Assembly (NCBI GenBank): GCA_014529385.2
Contig: CM043970.1
Coordinates: 63,225,496 to 63,289,495, forward strand
DNA length: 64,000 nucleotides
Direction of reading: 5' to 3'
Origin: Adiantum capillus-veneris
Taxonomy: Eukaryota > Streptophyta > Polypodiopsida > Polypodiales > Pteridaceae
This document shows, one piece after another, positions 12,061 to 22,894 of the stretch. Numbering within the stretch: the first letter of the stretch is position 1; every line of letters begins with the position of its first letter. The position numbers and the translations under genes were made by a program. The notes beneath the pieces are model-generated. The model worked only from the letters and a program-made list of their open reading frames with translations. It ran no database searches and was not told where the DNA came from.

Positions 12061-13500
12061 TACCATACACTGAGCAAACTTTACCGAGCAAACCAAAAAC
12101 CGAGCGAAACCCATGTGTGTGTATGTACGTGTGTCAAAACGTAAACATAGAAAATGACATGTGTAGAAAAAAATGGTGTACTTTTAGTGATGTAAAGCAA
12201 TGGTGGTTCTTCATACCAGTGAATGAAGAACAATATTGTATCATTGCACTACAAAGAAAAAAGAGAATAGTAAGACAAAATGTTATCCTTTCAAAAGAAC
12301 CACTAGATAAATAAAATCTACAAGTCGCCATTCTAACTTACCCTAAAATATATAATTAGGAAGGGTAAATCAAAAGTTTCAAAGGGCTATGGTCTCTCTT
12401 CAAGAATGAGCCTTATGAACTTTCCAAGCTAGATGCGGACCCTCTTACAAGTGCTTGGAATGGCGTGGTTGCATAGAAGACATATTATAAGCATGGTATT
12501 TAAATGCATCCTTATTTTGTGTTGTCCTATTGAGAACGGTGATTGATGGGAGAAGTGGATCGAACACACCTCGTTCAATGCTCTATACATTACTACACTA
12601 ATGTGGGATATTTTAGATTCAACACAGAGGAGATTCACATGCATGACTGGCTGGGGTAAAGCAGACGTGAGCTGCATTCTTTCCTTGCCCTTGAATAAAC
12701 TAAGCAAGGGAAAATATTGACGTTTTCTCGCTAAACGAAGCCTTGCTCCAACTAACTCTGTCGTTTAGTGATTTATCTTGCAAGAGCTAACGTTCACAGA
12801 AAATTGACCTTTAATGTTGTTTTAAAGAACAAAAGCTGAAAATTGATGGCTAGGCAGGAGGATCAACTTGATGGAAATTGACTAGGATTTTGGTGTAAAA
12901 ATTGGTAAAATCACTAAACCATCACTAACTGGGAGATTGCCAATGCTCAATGCTCTTCCTTTTCCCATTGGTTGCTAAAAATGTTTTTTGCAAACTTCAG
13001 CAAGAGCTTCATTTCATAGAAGCAGCCAAAAAACTCTCTCGTCATCAACAGATTGCCGCGGCTTGTGTGCGAACACGCTCATCAATGATAGGGAAAAATC
13101 ATTTTCTCAAACATACAAAATTCCTTTCCTTGAATTTGCTAATATTGACCTATATATAGAGATACTATATATAGTTCAACACAGGTAAGAGGAGATTTGA
13201 AAAAAATGGGTTATTTATTTGATTTTTTATACTATTTTCGAGAGGATTTTTCCCTTTTCCCAATCGACAATTTCGAAATGGAAAATGACACCATATTAAT
13301 CTGACACATTTTTCCAGAATAGTGGCGCTCATAATACGTGAAGAGGGTGGGTTGCATGTTTACTCTCGAGGATCAAGACAAGAGGATTGGACCCTCGTTT
13401 CGTGCTAGATACTCTTGGAATAAAATAAAAATATGCCAGCTATCATGCCTCGAGAACCCAAAGGATACGAGCATCCGTTCAAATCACTCATCATCGTCCT
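12061..13500. other. Left part of the 6.5-kb insertion, no gene recognised
   Basis: Mixed-composition sequence with several frames of 60-90 codons on both strands (12117-12314, 12429-12707, 12950-13188, 13338-13529). None shows a recognisable domain, and none is favoured over its shadows. Confidence 0.5.
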
Positions 13501-13515
13501 ATTTAACTATCCTAT

Positions 13516-14531
13516 GTGTCCACACATAGCATGGAAATCCAATCACGCCTAACCACCTATCTGTGTGCATTGTCTCTCTCTCTCTACCTTCTCTCTTCTT
13601 CTTCTCTGTGTAAAACACACACACACACACACACTAATGGAATCTCTCATATAATGCACAGTCTATGTGCCTCTGATAGTGGGAGGCCTCTTGGCCTTTC
13701 ACTCCCACATGGTATCAATCTCCAAGTACGGGTCTGGGACCTGCAGCCTACGTCTCTTGAAGATACCCTGCATGGCACCATGCACAAGGCTTCGAAGGCT
13801 TCAACAATCAAAATGCTGCACCTGCAGTCTGCATGCAATGAGAGAGCCCTACGATTATTTCCCTCTCATGGCAATGACGTTACATCCTCTAGCCGTGCCC
13901 TCTGTGGTGCTACAAAGCCTGTCCATGAGAAATCCTGTAATGCAGCTCATTTTGACTGTAATTCTCAAGCGGCCTGGGCCGGATGCCCACCTGCAACCAC
14001 TGTGCATCATTCTCCATGTAGAATCCTTGCCATGCTCGAAATATTTTATGCTCCGGAAAAAGAGCGGTTGGGCCCCTCTTACCATACCGACAAGCACACC
14101 CATGGACATGCTGCCGAACCTGTCTGTCGAATCAATGAATGTCACAGATTTGGTGATAGCCAGGTCATTGATGGACGTCGATAAGGATATGGACGAGGCT
14201 GAATTTCCATCCAAATCTATAAATGCTGGATCAGATGTAGCATTTTTACCCTCTCCAATGGCCCTCTCTTGGCAATGTCTCATGCTTGACCAAGCCCAAA
14301 TTGCTGCAGCTAATTCAGATGGAATGAATACATGTAGGCGCTGCTCCGTTCCTGATGCAAATCTGCCTGCAGATGAACAAGATGACAATTACTTTAGCCC
14401 CGCTGATCTAAATTCTAGAGACTTGCCTCCTTCTCTGATATCCAACATAGATGCTGCAAAAGATTACTCATTTGAAGTGGAGTCTCTTTCACACACACTA
14501 TTATGTGTCTCTCCTCTCTCTCTCTCTCACA

Positions 14532-14564
<33 letters not shown>

Positions 14565-14650
14565 TTATGGCGAGACTAAGCAGAGGGTTGGAGCAAACTT
14601 ATACGAGCACTATTATGGCAGAACTAAGCAAAGGGTTGGAGCAGGTGTGA
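13516..14650 (+). pseudogene. Possible captured gene fragment, product unknown
   Basis: Two overlapping plus-strand frames cover this stretch: 13516-14184 (222 aa) and 13667-14650 (327 aa). The base composition is higher in G+C than its surroundings, and the two frames together suggest a coding past. The later frame has a plausible acidic and polar section after about residue 150, with DVDKDMDEAEF and NLPADEQDDNYFSPAD. The frame then runs into (CA)n. A single frameshift between the frames could join them, but no family is recognised. A minus-strand frame (14388-13855, 177 aa) also exists, so even the strand is not certain. Confidence 0.3.
14528..14561. repeat. (CA)n microsatellite
   Basis: About 17 CA units preceded by a CT-rich stretch at 14514-14528. 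A shorter (CA) tract lies at 13616-13634. Confidence 0.9.
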
Positions 14651-14706
14651 GCAATAGGTAGAGGGCGGCTACGTAGGTTGAGCTGGTAGCCAGAGGTATC
14701 AGTTGA

Positions 14707-15540
<834 letters not shown>

Positions 15541-15930
15541 CCTTAGGTAGCCCCTTCCTTCTGCTCAACAAGCTATGTAATTGCGGGCAGGCTCTACTAT
15601 GTCTGGTTTATCTTTTTTGTATGGCATATGATCTTTTTTCTCGAACACATTGTCTCTCACACCGAATGGTACCATGCCCTTGTACTCTGAGATGCATGGA
15701 TGTGAGCTTCTGAGTGCTCTCAACATGTTTTTTAGGGAAATGAATGGACTCATGTTGACGGACAGATTAAGTGCTGGAAAACAGCGCATGGCTTTCGAGC
15801 CAAATGATCTTTTTGTAGAAGTACGCATTTTGCACGCTACTTGATTTTGGAAAAACAGCATCTGTGAGGATGTCCTGGATGATTCTATTTGTTTGACGCA
15901 AATGGTCTTAATGGGAAAGTTGTATCATCT

Positions 15931-15934
<4 letters not shown>
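15541..15934. other. Spacer between the small acidic frame and the RPL27a relic
   Basis: It contains one plus-strand frame of 64 codons (15650-15844) with LNMFFREMNGLMLTD; no family was recognised. A minus-strand frame (15861-15565) overlaps it. Neither can be supported as a gene. Confidence 0.4.

Positions 15935-16001
<67 letters not shown>
15935..16001. repeat. (GA)n microsatellite upstream of the RPL27a relic
   Basis: About 33 GA units ending 32 bp before the ATG of the ribosomal protein relic. Confidence 0.95.
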
Positions 16002-16004
<3 letters not shown>

Positions 16005-16033
16005 CCTGGTTCGAGACTAGGCCAGAGGCCGCC

Positions 16034-16437
16034 ATGATGACTTGGTTGAAGAAGAACAGGAAGAAGAGGGGTCATGTCAGTGCAGGTCATGGAAGAATTG
16101 GCAAGCTGCACAAAAAGCATGTCGGAGGTCATGGTAATGCAGAAGGTATGCACCACCATCGCATTCTGTTTGACAAATATCACCCTGGTTACTTCGGGAT
16201 ACTTCCACAAGACAATGAACAAGTGCCATTGTCCCATTAATGTGAATATGGATCATCTGCTCTGGAAGGAAAGGGGCCCTTGCTGGAAGTCACACAGTTC
16301 GGGTACTTCAAGGTGCTAGGTAATTAAGGGCGATGCTCCCCCACTCCTCTGGTTGTTAAAGCCAAGTTCTTCTCTAAGCTTGCAGAGAAGAAGTTCAAAG
16401 AGTTTGTGGTGCTGTCCTTTTCACTGCTTGAGGTCAG
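16034..16437 (+). pseudogene. RPL27A: Ribosomal protein L27a (uL15 family) relic
   Basis: The start reads [19 protein letters not shown], then [19 protein letters not shown] and HPGYFG, the highly conserved N-terminal half of cytosolic ribosomal protein L27a. After HPGYFG a small deletion removes the equivalent of about four to five residues and shifts the frame; YFHKTMNK continues in another frame. Later VTQFGYFKVLG, an in-frame TAA and VVKAKFFSKLAEKKFKE are seen, the last matching the C-terminal part. Coverage is nearly the whole protein of about 145 residues with no intron. L27a sits in the large cytosolic subunit; this copy cannot be functional. Intronless structure fits a processed copy or an intronless parent. 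No poly(A) tail was identified. Confidence 0.92.
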
Positions 16438-16582
16438 ATCTTCCCTTCTATTAACGTGTAGGCATATGACGAGGCTTTTTTTGCTTCTCAATAAATGATT
16501 TTTGTATGAGGACTTGCAGAGATGGGTTTTGATGTATTAGCGATGATTGAATGTAGCCAAATTTCCTTTTATTAAAATAAAA

Positions 16583-16585
<3 letters not shown>

Positions 16586-16656
<71 letters not shown>
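16586..16656. repeat. (GA)n microsatellite upstream of the RPS26 relic
   Basis: About 35 GA units ending 46 bp before the ATG of the RPS26 relic. Confidence 0.95.
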
Positions 16657-16659
<3 letters not shown>

Positions 16660-16702
16660 CCACGAGGAAGAGGAAGCAGAAGCAGTTACGGCATAAGCAA
16701 TC

Positions 16703-17072
16703 ATGACGGTAAGTGCCACAACGGTGGATGTAACAAGCACGGAAGAGGTCACGCCAACCCCATCATGTGCTCCAATTGTGGGCGACGTGTGCCCAAGGAC
16801 AAGGTTGTCAAGCGGTTTGTTGTAGGGAACATTGTTGAATAAGTTGTTATGCAAGATGTGCAGGATGCTTGCGTTTATGATGGGTACACACTTCCCAAGA
16901 TTTACGCCAAAATGCAGTACTGTGTTTCATGCGCCATTCACTCTCAATTTGTCCATGTGAGATCCCGCACAGCAAGAAGAGTTATGTTCGAGAGCCACCA
17001 CAAAGGTTTAGACGCAAGGAGGATATGGAGAACCAGGATCAGCATACCAATGTTCCTGCTGCTAGAAAGTAG
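16703..17072 (+). pseudogene. RPS26: Ribosomal protein S26 (eS26) relic
   Basis: After ATG ACG one base is missing, then the frame reads [35 protein letters not shown], a TAA inside NIVE-, and [19 protein letters not shown] followed by [18 protein letters not shown]. The zinc-binding cysteines of eS26 (CSNC and CVSC) are conserved. After TARR the frame shifts again and [12 protein letters not shown] follows, the typical tail, ending at TAG 17070-17072. The whole protein is covered without introns. Damage: one early deletion, one stop, one late frameshift. Like the RPL27a relic 270 bp upstream, it follows a GA tract. Confidence 0.93.
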
Positions 17073-18335
17073 AGAGGTGTCTAGTTAGTGCATAAGTCAG
17101 GAGAGGAAGAAGGCTCACGAATTACAGACACACCCAGACTCTTCATCTTTGTTCTCTTCGAAAGATGGGTCGAGGTGATTGTGAAGGCATTGCATAAGAG
17201 GTGATTAATGCCAAGCTGTTGCATGCAAGTGGTGATTATCGTTCATGTTGACAATACCTTATGCTCTTCATTACCTCTCCCACCCTTGGTCACAAAATCC
17301 TCGTGATTGGGGCCTTCTCTTTTGCAACTCCTTGTAAAAACTCTAAAACACTCCGTAGTTCGTGAAAACTATTTTTTTCAAGTATGTGATGTGAATGATA
17401 TTTTCCTTCTCCTCTTCGTTTCTCAAGTGTCATGATTATACGTTGAAGATCTTTTTTGCGAGCTAGACAAAATGGAGTCACTCACCCAAAAACATTTCTC
17501 CCCAATTTCAATAAGGTACAATCTAGCACCAAAGATTGCAAATACACGTTGTTCATATTGGCTCCAACCTACCAATACGATCTACCAAATCTACTTCTAT
17601 AAATTCCCTACAAGCACTTGCCATAATATTATGTATTGAGAAACCCTCCTCCCCCTCCACAAAATTTCACGCACGTACGCACACACACACACACACACTT
17701 ACTTGTCCAAGCATCTACCATGGTTTGAATATTAATAACCACAAGCCGTGATTGGAGGAGGGAGCATAACCTTGGATAATCAAGGAGTTGATATAAGGGT
17801 GGATGAATAAAGTCTTTATTCAGAATACTCTAGATGTTTAGAGCCAATCATGGATAGATTGTAATATGTAATTTGATGCTAATTTTTTCTGTTATGATTT
17901 AAGTTCTATGTATCTTGTGGGATTTTCCTCTCTTTTATGATTGCTAAGAAAGGTTTGCTTGGGGTTTGGAATTCCTCATCCTGCAGCCAAACATGGCTAG
18001 GCACATAACCCACATAACCATTTATGGATGACAATGTGGCCACACTAGTAATAGTCTGATGGTCCCTCTAGAGTAATGTGCTATACTACATGCAATGCCT
18101 TCACAAAGCAGCCTACGCATGGAACTCAAGTAAGCAAAGGATATCATTTAGGTTCAAGAGATACCTATGCATTATGATGGACATGTGGAATTTGAGTTAC
18201 CATCTTTTGATCTATTTGTGCACGAAATTATGACAATTGCAGCATGTGAATTTACCATGGAGAATAAGTTTGCACAAAATGGTTTTGGAATACGCTCTGG
18301 AAGATGGTTCAGAAGCAAGTATATGACTGTGTATC
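17073..18335. other. Right part of the 6.5-kb insertion, no gene recognised
   Basis: Frames of 60-75 codons at 17290-17481 (minus), 17536-17751 and 18167-18394 (plus) show no domain. A (CA)n tract lies at about 17680-17698. Confidence 0.5.
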
Positions 18336-18450
18336 AATGTGTTTGTGAAAACATTAAAGAAAGAGTATGGCTCTTTTGTTTGAGACTATTTTAATGTGTG
18401 TGAACACATTCAAGGAAGAGTATGGCTCTTTTGTTTGAGAATATTTGAGA
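18336..18450. repeat. Tandem duplication, about 56-58 bp, two units
   Basis: The phrase AAGAGTATGGCTCTTTTGTT recurs at about 18361 and 18416, with related flanks (GTGTTTGTGAAAACATT / GTGTGTGAACACATT). Confidence 0.8.
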
Positions 18451-18596
18451 TGCAACATGGTTATTTTGCTATACTATACTCTATAGAGTAACTATTGAGA
18501 TCTTGATCTAATCTTTTTCATTGCTTATGCTCTCTTGGTTTCTTGTCCGCTCGGAAGTACTCGCTTGAGGATTGGGATTCCTCTATATTATTCCTC

Positions 18597-19224
18597 TAAA
18601 TAATATAGGTGGAAAAATATAAAGGGGTCAAAATAAATCTCTCTCATTATAAGTCTACCATAAAAAGATGAATATTTTTGGTGGTCTAATTTATGACAGT
18701 AATAGAGAATAGATGTAGGAAGGAAAAAATCACAATAGTGAAAAAATATACACATAAATAGAACTAGTTTTCTTGGATTTTTGTTGGGATGGAATTACAC
18801 CAAAAAGAAGAGAAGCTTGCATGAAATTATTTTTATATGGAATAAAGAGTATGCAAAATGGTAAGAAAAATGGTGGTAATGGTGAGTCAATGTACATAGC
18901 ATAAATAACACACATCTAAGTATAAATATTTAAATAAATACCAAAATAATTATGAAAAATCCTTATATCTAAGCCCTATATAGAATGAAATATTTACACA
19001 CAAAGAGGCCATAATATATCTTTTTTATTTTTTTTAAAATTTTTTTGGCTCAACTAACCCAGTGACTAGCTAATTGAGGGTTTTTTATTTAAATATGGAG
19101 AAAGTCCCTAACTCACACACGCCTATGTACAGTGAAATGGTAGGGATAACCAAAATGTTTGAGTGATTTGATAGGGTGAGGTAGCTTACTATGGCAATTA
19201 TGGAAAGCCAAAAAACGGCTATCA
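18597..19224 (-). mobile_element. R1 LTR, copy D (5' LTR, upstream part)
   Basis: It begins with the second TAAATAA and continues the LTR exactly where copy C stops. It ends GGCTATCA at 19224, followed by CTAT, the second copy of the element's target-site duplication. Confidence 0.85.
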
Positions 19225-19228
19225 CTAT

Positions 19229-19243
19229 GGCGAGCCTCCAACA
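19229..19243 (+). mobile_element. 3' end of R2 LTR copy 1
   Basis: These 15 bases restore the R2 LTR interrupted at 4849 and end in CA, directly before the primer-binding site. Confidence 0.65.
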
Positions 19244-19244
19244 T

Positions 19245-19262
19245 TGGCGTCGTTGCCGGGGA
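19245..19262 (+). other. Primer-binding site of an R2-type element
   Basis: TGGCGTCGTTGCCGGGGA, one base after the LTR end. It is nearly the TGGCGCCGTTGCCGGGGA sequence used by plant Athila/Tat-type Ty3/gypsy elements (tRNA-Asp type in the literature on Athila). Confidence 0.8.
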
Positions 19263-20830
19263 TGGGTTGCCTACGCTAGTGGAGTTGAGGTTGCAAAAGA
19301 TAAGAGTAATTTGATTACCGATTTCTTGTAATTAGGTAGGATTTGATTTGTGTGTAGTGTAATTAGGTTTGATTAGATGTGTATAGAGTCATTTCACCCC
19401 AAAAACCCCTAAATTCTCTTTTGATTTTGCTAATTTTTCACTAACCTTCACTAATTTTGCATCCCATTCATGCTAATTTCGTGCTAATTGTACTAATTCC
19501 ATGCTAATTTCATGATAATTGTGCTAACCTAACCACTAATTTTGATTTGGAATGTATGCTAAATCCCCTTAATTGAGGAGGATCATCACTCTTAATTGCT
19601 CTAATCTATGCCTAATCATGTGATTGAGTGTTGATTCTGGTCAATTTTTTGATCAATTTTGGACCAAATCGCAGTTGCACACATGTGTGTGCAATGGAGT
19701 GTCTACACGAGGAGCAAAGACTAAGCGAGCAAGCAATCAATTGTAAGTGGATTGACCTACTCCGTTCAATTTTTGATTGATTAAGTTGATCCCATTGAGT
19801 TGCTAAATCATTGCTAAAATTAGGTGTGTGTGCCTAATTGATGGAATTTATGCCTAATTTGAGGACATTGGATGCCTAGATGCTTGAGGAATGGTAGTTT
19901 TGCATAAATTGTGTGTGAAAATCACTAAATTGATGTGTATGTGAGGCTATTCCAGTCATGGAGTAGGCCTAATTGCCAAAATTAGGGCAAGATTTGAATG
20001 TGTGTGCCCATTTTAAATAACTTTGATGAGAAGATTTATGGTCAAATTGAACACCTAAATGCTTGTAGATTGATTATTTTGCAAGAAATGTGTGTGCAAA
20101 CATTAGGAATTGGCCTAATTTTGTTGCTAATTGAGCAAAAAAAATGGATTTGTGCACCTAATTTTTGTGTGTGTGCAATGCTAAATTGAGTTAAAATTTG
20201 ATCAATTTTTGATTAAAATTGAGTTAATTTAGCATGTATATACTCATGTATGTGTGATCAAGTGTGCAATTGATGAAATGCAATGAGTGTTTAATGAAAT
20301 TTTTGCACAAATCAACGGCCTAAATTTAGGTGTGTGTGCCTAATTAATGGCCAATTATGCCTAAATTGGGGGTGAATAATTGGTAGCAAGTATCAATTAT
20401 GATGATTATTAGACCTAAATATTGGTGTGTACATAATTGATCGTTTTGGGATTTTGATATGAATGACTCAATTTGTGCATAATTGGGGATGATTGAGGTG
20501 CAATACCATTACCACATATGCTAAATTGATTAGATATGGTGTACTTTTAGTTTTCCACAGTCACGTATGAATGACGAATATGAATCGGGTTGAGCAAATA
20601 AGGCTATTGGATATGAGCAATTAATGTTGCAATGATTGATAAATTGGGCTTGGATTGGAACTCCAATTACAAGCAATGCGAATAGGAAGTGGACACGTGA
20701 GGTGCACAAAGAAAGGAGAGATTTTAATTTTTTTGATAAATGGCTCAAGTTTTCAATATGTTGGCCCGTGGCATCGAAATATCAATGGTGAATGAAAAGT
20801 ACACACAATGCAATACCTCAATGTAGACTC
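19263..20830 (+). other. A/T-rich leader of the R2-type element
   Basis: Low-complexity-like text built from words such as GCCTAATT, GTGTGTG and TGCTAAATTGA, without sustained open frames. This is typical of the long untranslated leader that follows the primer-binding site in Athila/Tat elements. Confidence 0.5.
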
Positions 20831-20884
20831 TATGGACTCGATGAATGATGGTAGCCGCGGTAACCCCTCCAAAAGAGGCACCTC

Positions 20885-21169
20885 TTGGGCATATTTGATG
20901 CACCTAAGATCCTCCTCAATGTGAGAAATACGGATGACTTCCTATGTGAGAGGGATGAAGGGCTGATCTCGACGATGCCAATGATGGATAGCAATGGAGC
21001 AATCAACGCCGGCGAGGGAATGGCCAAGGTGAGGCTTGATGGACTGCCTACATACCAGATCATGATAGGCAACTTTCAAAGTGGTATCAACGCCGCGGTG
21101 ACCCGAGAAAGGCGGACAATGTCACTCTGTCATAACCTTTTCTGCAACATCATTTTTCACATCAAATAG
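20885..21169 (+). CDS. Short unassigned frame downstream of the R2 leader
   Basis: 94 codons beginning MGIFDAPKILLNVRNTDDF and containing EGMAKVRLDGLPTYQIMIGN. The composition is G+C-richer and more protein-like than the surrounding leader, and it lies where gag would be expected. No Gag motif is recognised. A minus-strand shadow (21072-20830) exists. It could be a captured gene fragment. Confidence 0.3.
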   Translation: MGIFDAPKILLNVRNTDDFLCERDEGLISTMPMMDSNGAINAGEGMAKVRLDGLPTYQIMIGNFQSGINAAVTRERRTMSLCHNLFCNIIFHIK

Positions 21170-21189
21170 CCATTCGGTAATTGGAATAG

Positions 21190-21835
21190 CTTGCAACTAT
21201 CTCCCCACTCTACAGTTGGGAGAAGATATCTGAGAAATCTGAGTCTGGTCTACCATATCCTTGAAACTTCTATGATGTATTGCGGAGATAGCTAAAACCA
21301 AGGGCTTGCGAGACAACGCATCTACCACCACATTTTCTATCACTGTACATGGACTATCTGAAAGTAAAATTGTGATAGAATATTTGTCCATCTCATTTTT
21401 TTTCTGATAGCTGCTTTTGGGACAAGAAGTAGTGTAAACTCTAATGGTTAGTGAAACCCTAAAGTCAGCTCCGAGTAGAAAATGGTGCCACAAAGTAAGA
21501 GCTCGATCACTACCAAAAGTTCTTTCTCGTAAATCTGTGCAATGCACTAAGGATGTTAAAACATCCTGCTCTCATAAGCTATCACATGGCCTTCCTACAT
21601 CAAGACTGCTCCCATGAGAAAGGAACCCCTTTCTGAGTCAACATATGTAAAGGAGAAGATATCTCCGCAAGCTTTCTTATGAACCGCCAATAACATGAGC
21701 ACAAACTTAAAAATATACACACTTCATGAAGATTCTTTAAGTCGAGCCAATGAAGAATAGTCTCAAGTTTGACCAGGTCCACTTTCACACCTTTCGAGCA
21801 AAGAGACAATGTGTCCCAAAAAGTGTATCTCTTGC
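21190..21835 (-). pseudogene. Ty3/gypsy pol fragment (RT end and RNase H)
   Basis: The minus strand carries, from 21835 downwards, SLCSKGVKVDLVKLETI and LKNLHEV...FLSLCSCYWRFI, equivalent to the RT connection region of gypsy elements (normally KV..I..W..P.N..E.RSFLGL..YYRRFI). After a gap it carries RALTLWHHFLLGADFRV and ENVVVDALSRKP, the end of the gypsy RNase H (VADALSR motif). Frames shift several times and part of RNase H is missing. The fragment ends exactly at the start of the R2 LTR copy 2, so the two were joined by insertion or recombination. Confidence 0.8.
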
Positions 21836-22719
21836 TGTTAGCAGCAGCTAACGGTTGTATACCAATTATGCACCAAGCTGTGGATGTGCCATAGTGCACA
21901 ATATTTACTTTTCATTGTATAGGGCTTGGGCTCATTTAGGAGTTCCAAAGTTGTATGAGTCTAGGCTAGAGAGCTCACTTTATCCCATAGTTGAAGGGTT
22001 TGAGGCCCAAAGCTATAAAAGAGCCCTATGCTTAATGAGAGGTCATTCTAGAGTGATCCTTTTGAGAACTCTCTCCCTAGAGTAGGTCTTGATGGCCTAG
22101 CCTTTGAGCTTAATGTCCATGCTTAGAAGGCTAGTGCTAATCACATGTAATTAGTGTAATCCTCTCTTAATTAATCTAGTCTTCATTATATTGTCAGTCA
22201 TGTTTCTCTACTTTCCTTCATTGTTTTGAAGTGTTGATCTTCTCTAATCTAACTCTTACTTATGCTAAGCTACTCCGATTAGTGGAGTCATTATCTAACT
22301 CTCTCGATTAAGTGGAGTGGGCGTACTCGTGATTGAGGGATTAGAGTTGTCCTCTGATGGTGTGCTTGTGTGTGTGTAGGTTTAAGAATCCTTGAGCTTA
22401 ATTTGATTATGTGTGACTTGATTTGGACACCATGATTGGCATGGTTGGGGTGGCCGACTTGAATGCGATCTTGTGTGCTTAATCGTCAATGCATGTAATT
22501 AGAGTTGTGCTTGAGAGACTCCAAGATAAGTGTGTGTTTCACTTCGTTGCTTGATGTGTGTAGATGATTTCTTGTATTGATGCTTGATGTGCGATTAGCA
22601 TTAGTTGATTTGGGATGATTTCTATTTGCATTGGAGGATGCAGGCTCTTGAATCCTCTCAATCTTTGCATCCGATGACGCTCTCACACATTCTTTGTGTG
22701 ATGCCTCCAAGCCCTAGCC
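21836..22719 (+). mobile_element. R2-family LTR, copy 2 (3' end missing)
   Basis: It starts TGTTAGCAGC and matches 3918-4791 throughout, including the TATA-like GCTATAAAAGAGCCC. Similarity stops after CCAAGCCCTAGCC, about 71 bp before the LTR end seen in copy 1. There is no polypurine tract before it and no primer-binding site after it. Confidence 0.8.
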
Positions 22720-22894
22720 CTATAATTCTCCGAACCCTATCATTCTCCCCATATTGGATTACCATCATTCCTTTAATGTCTCTATCTTTATCATGTTTTA
22801 ACCTATCCACCCACCCCTGTAAAAAGCCGCTATGAGCTGCTACTGTTATTAATCTTTTTTTTTTTAAAGGTTTGTAATTTCCTGAGTCACTACC

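Noticed and set aside
13667-14650. 327-codon frame as an intact gene
   Set aside because: It overlaps another plausible frame, ends in a CA tract, and shows no recognisable domain; kept only as a low-confidence fragment.
22720-22894. Primer-binding site directly after R2 LTR copy 2
   Set aside because: No TGG-starting tRNA complement is found after the break at 22719; the LTR end itself is missing.
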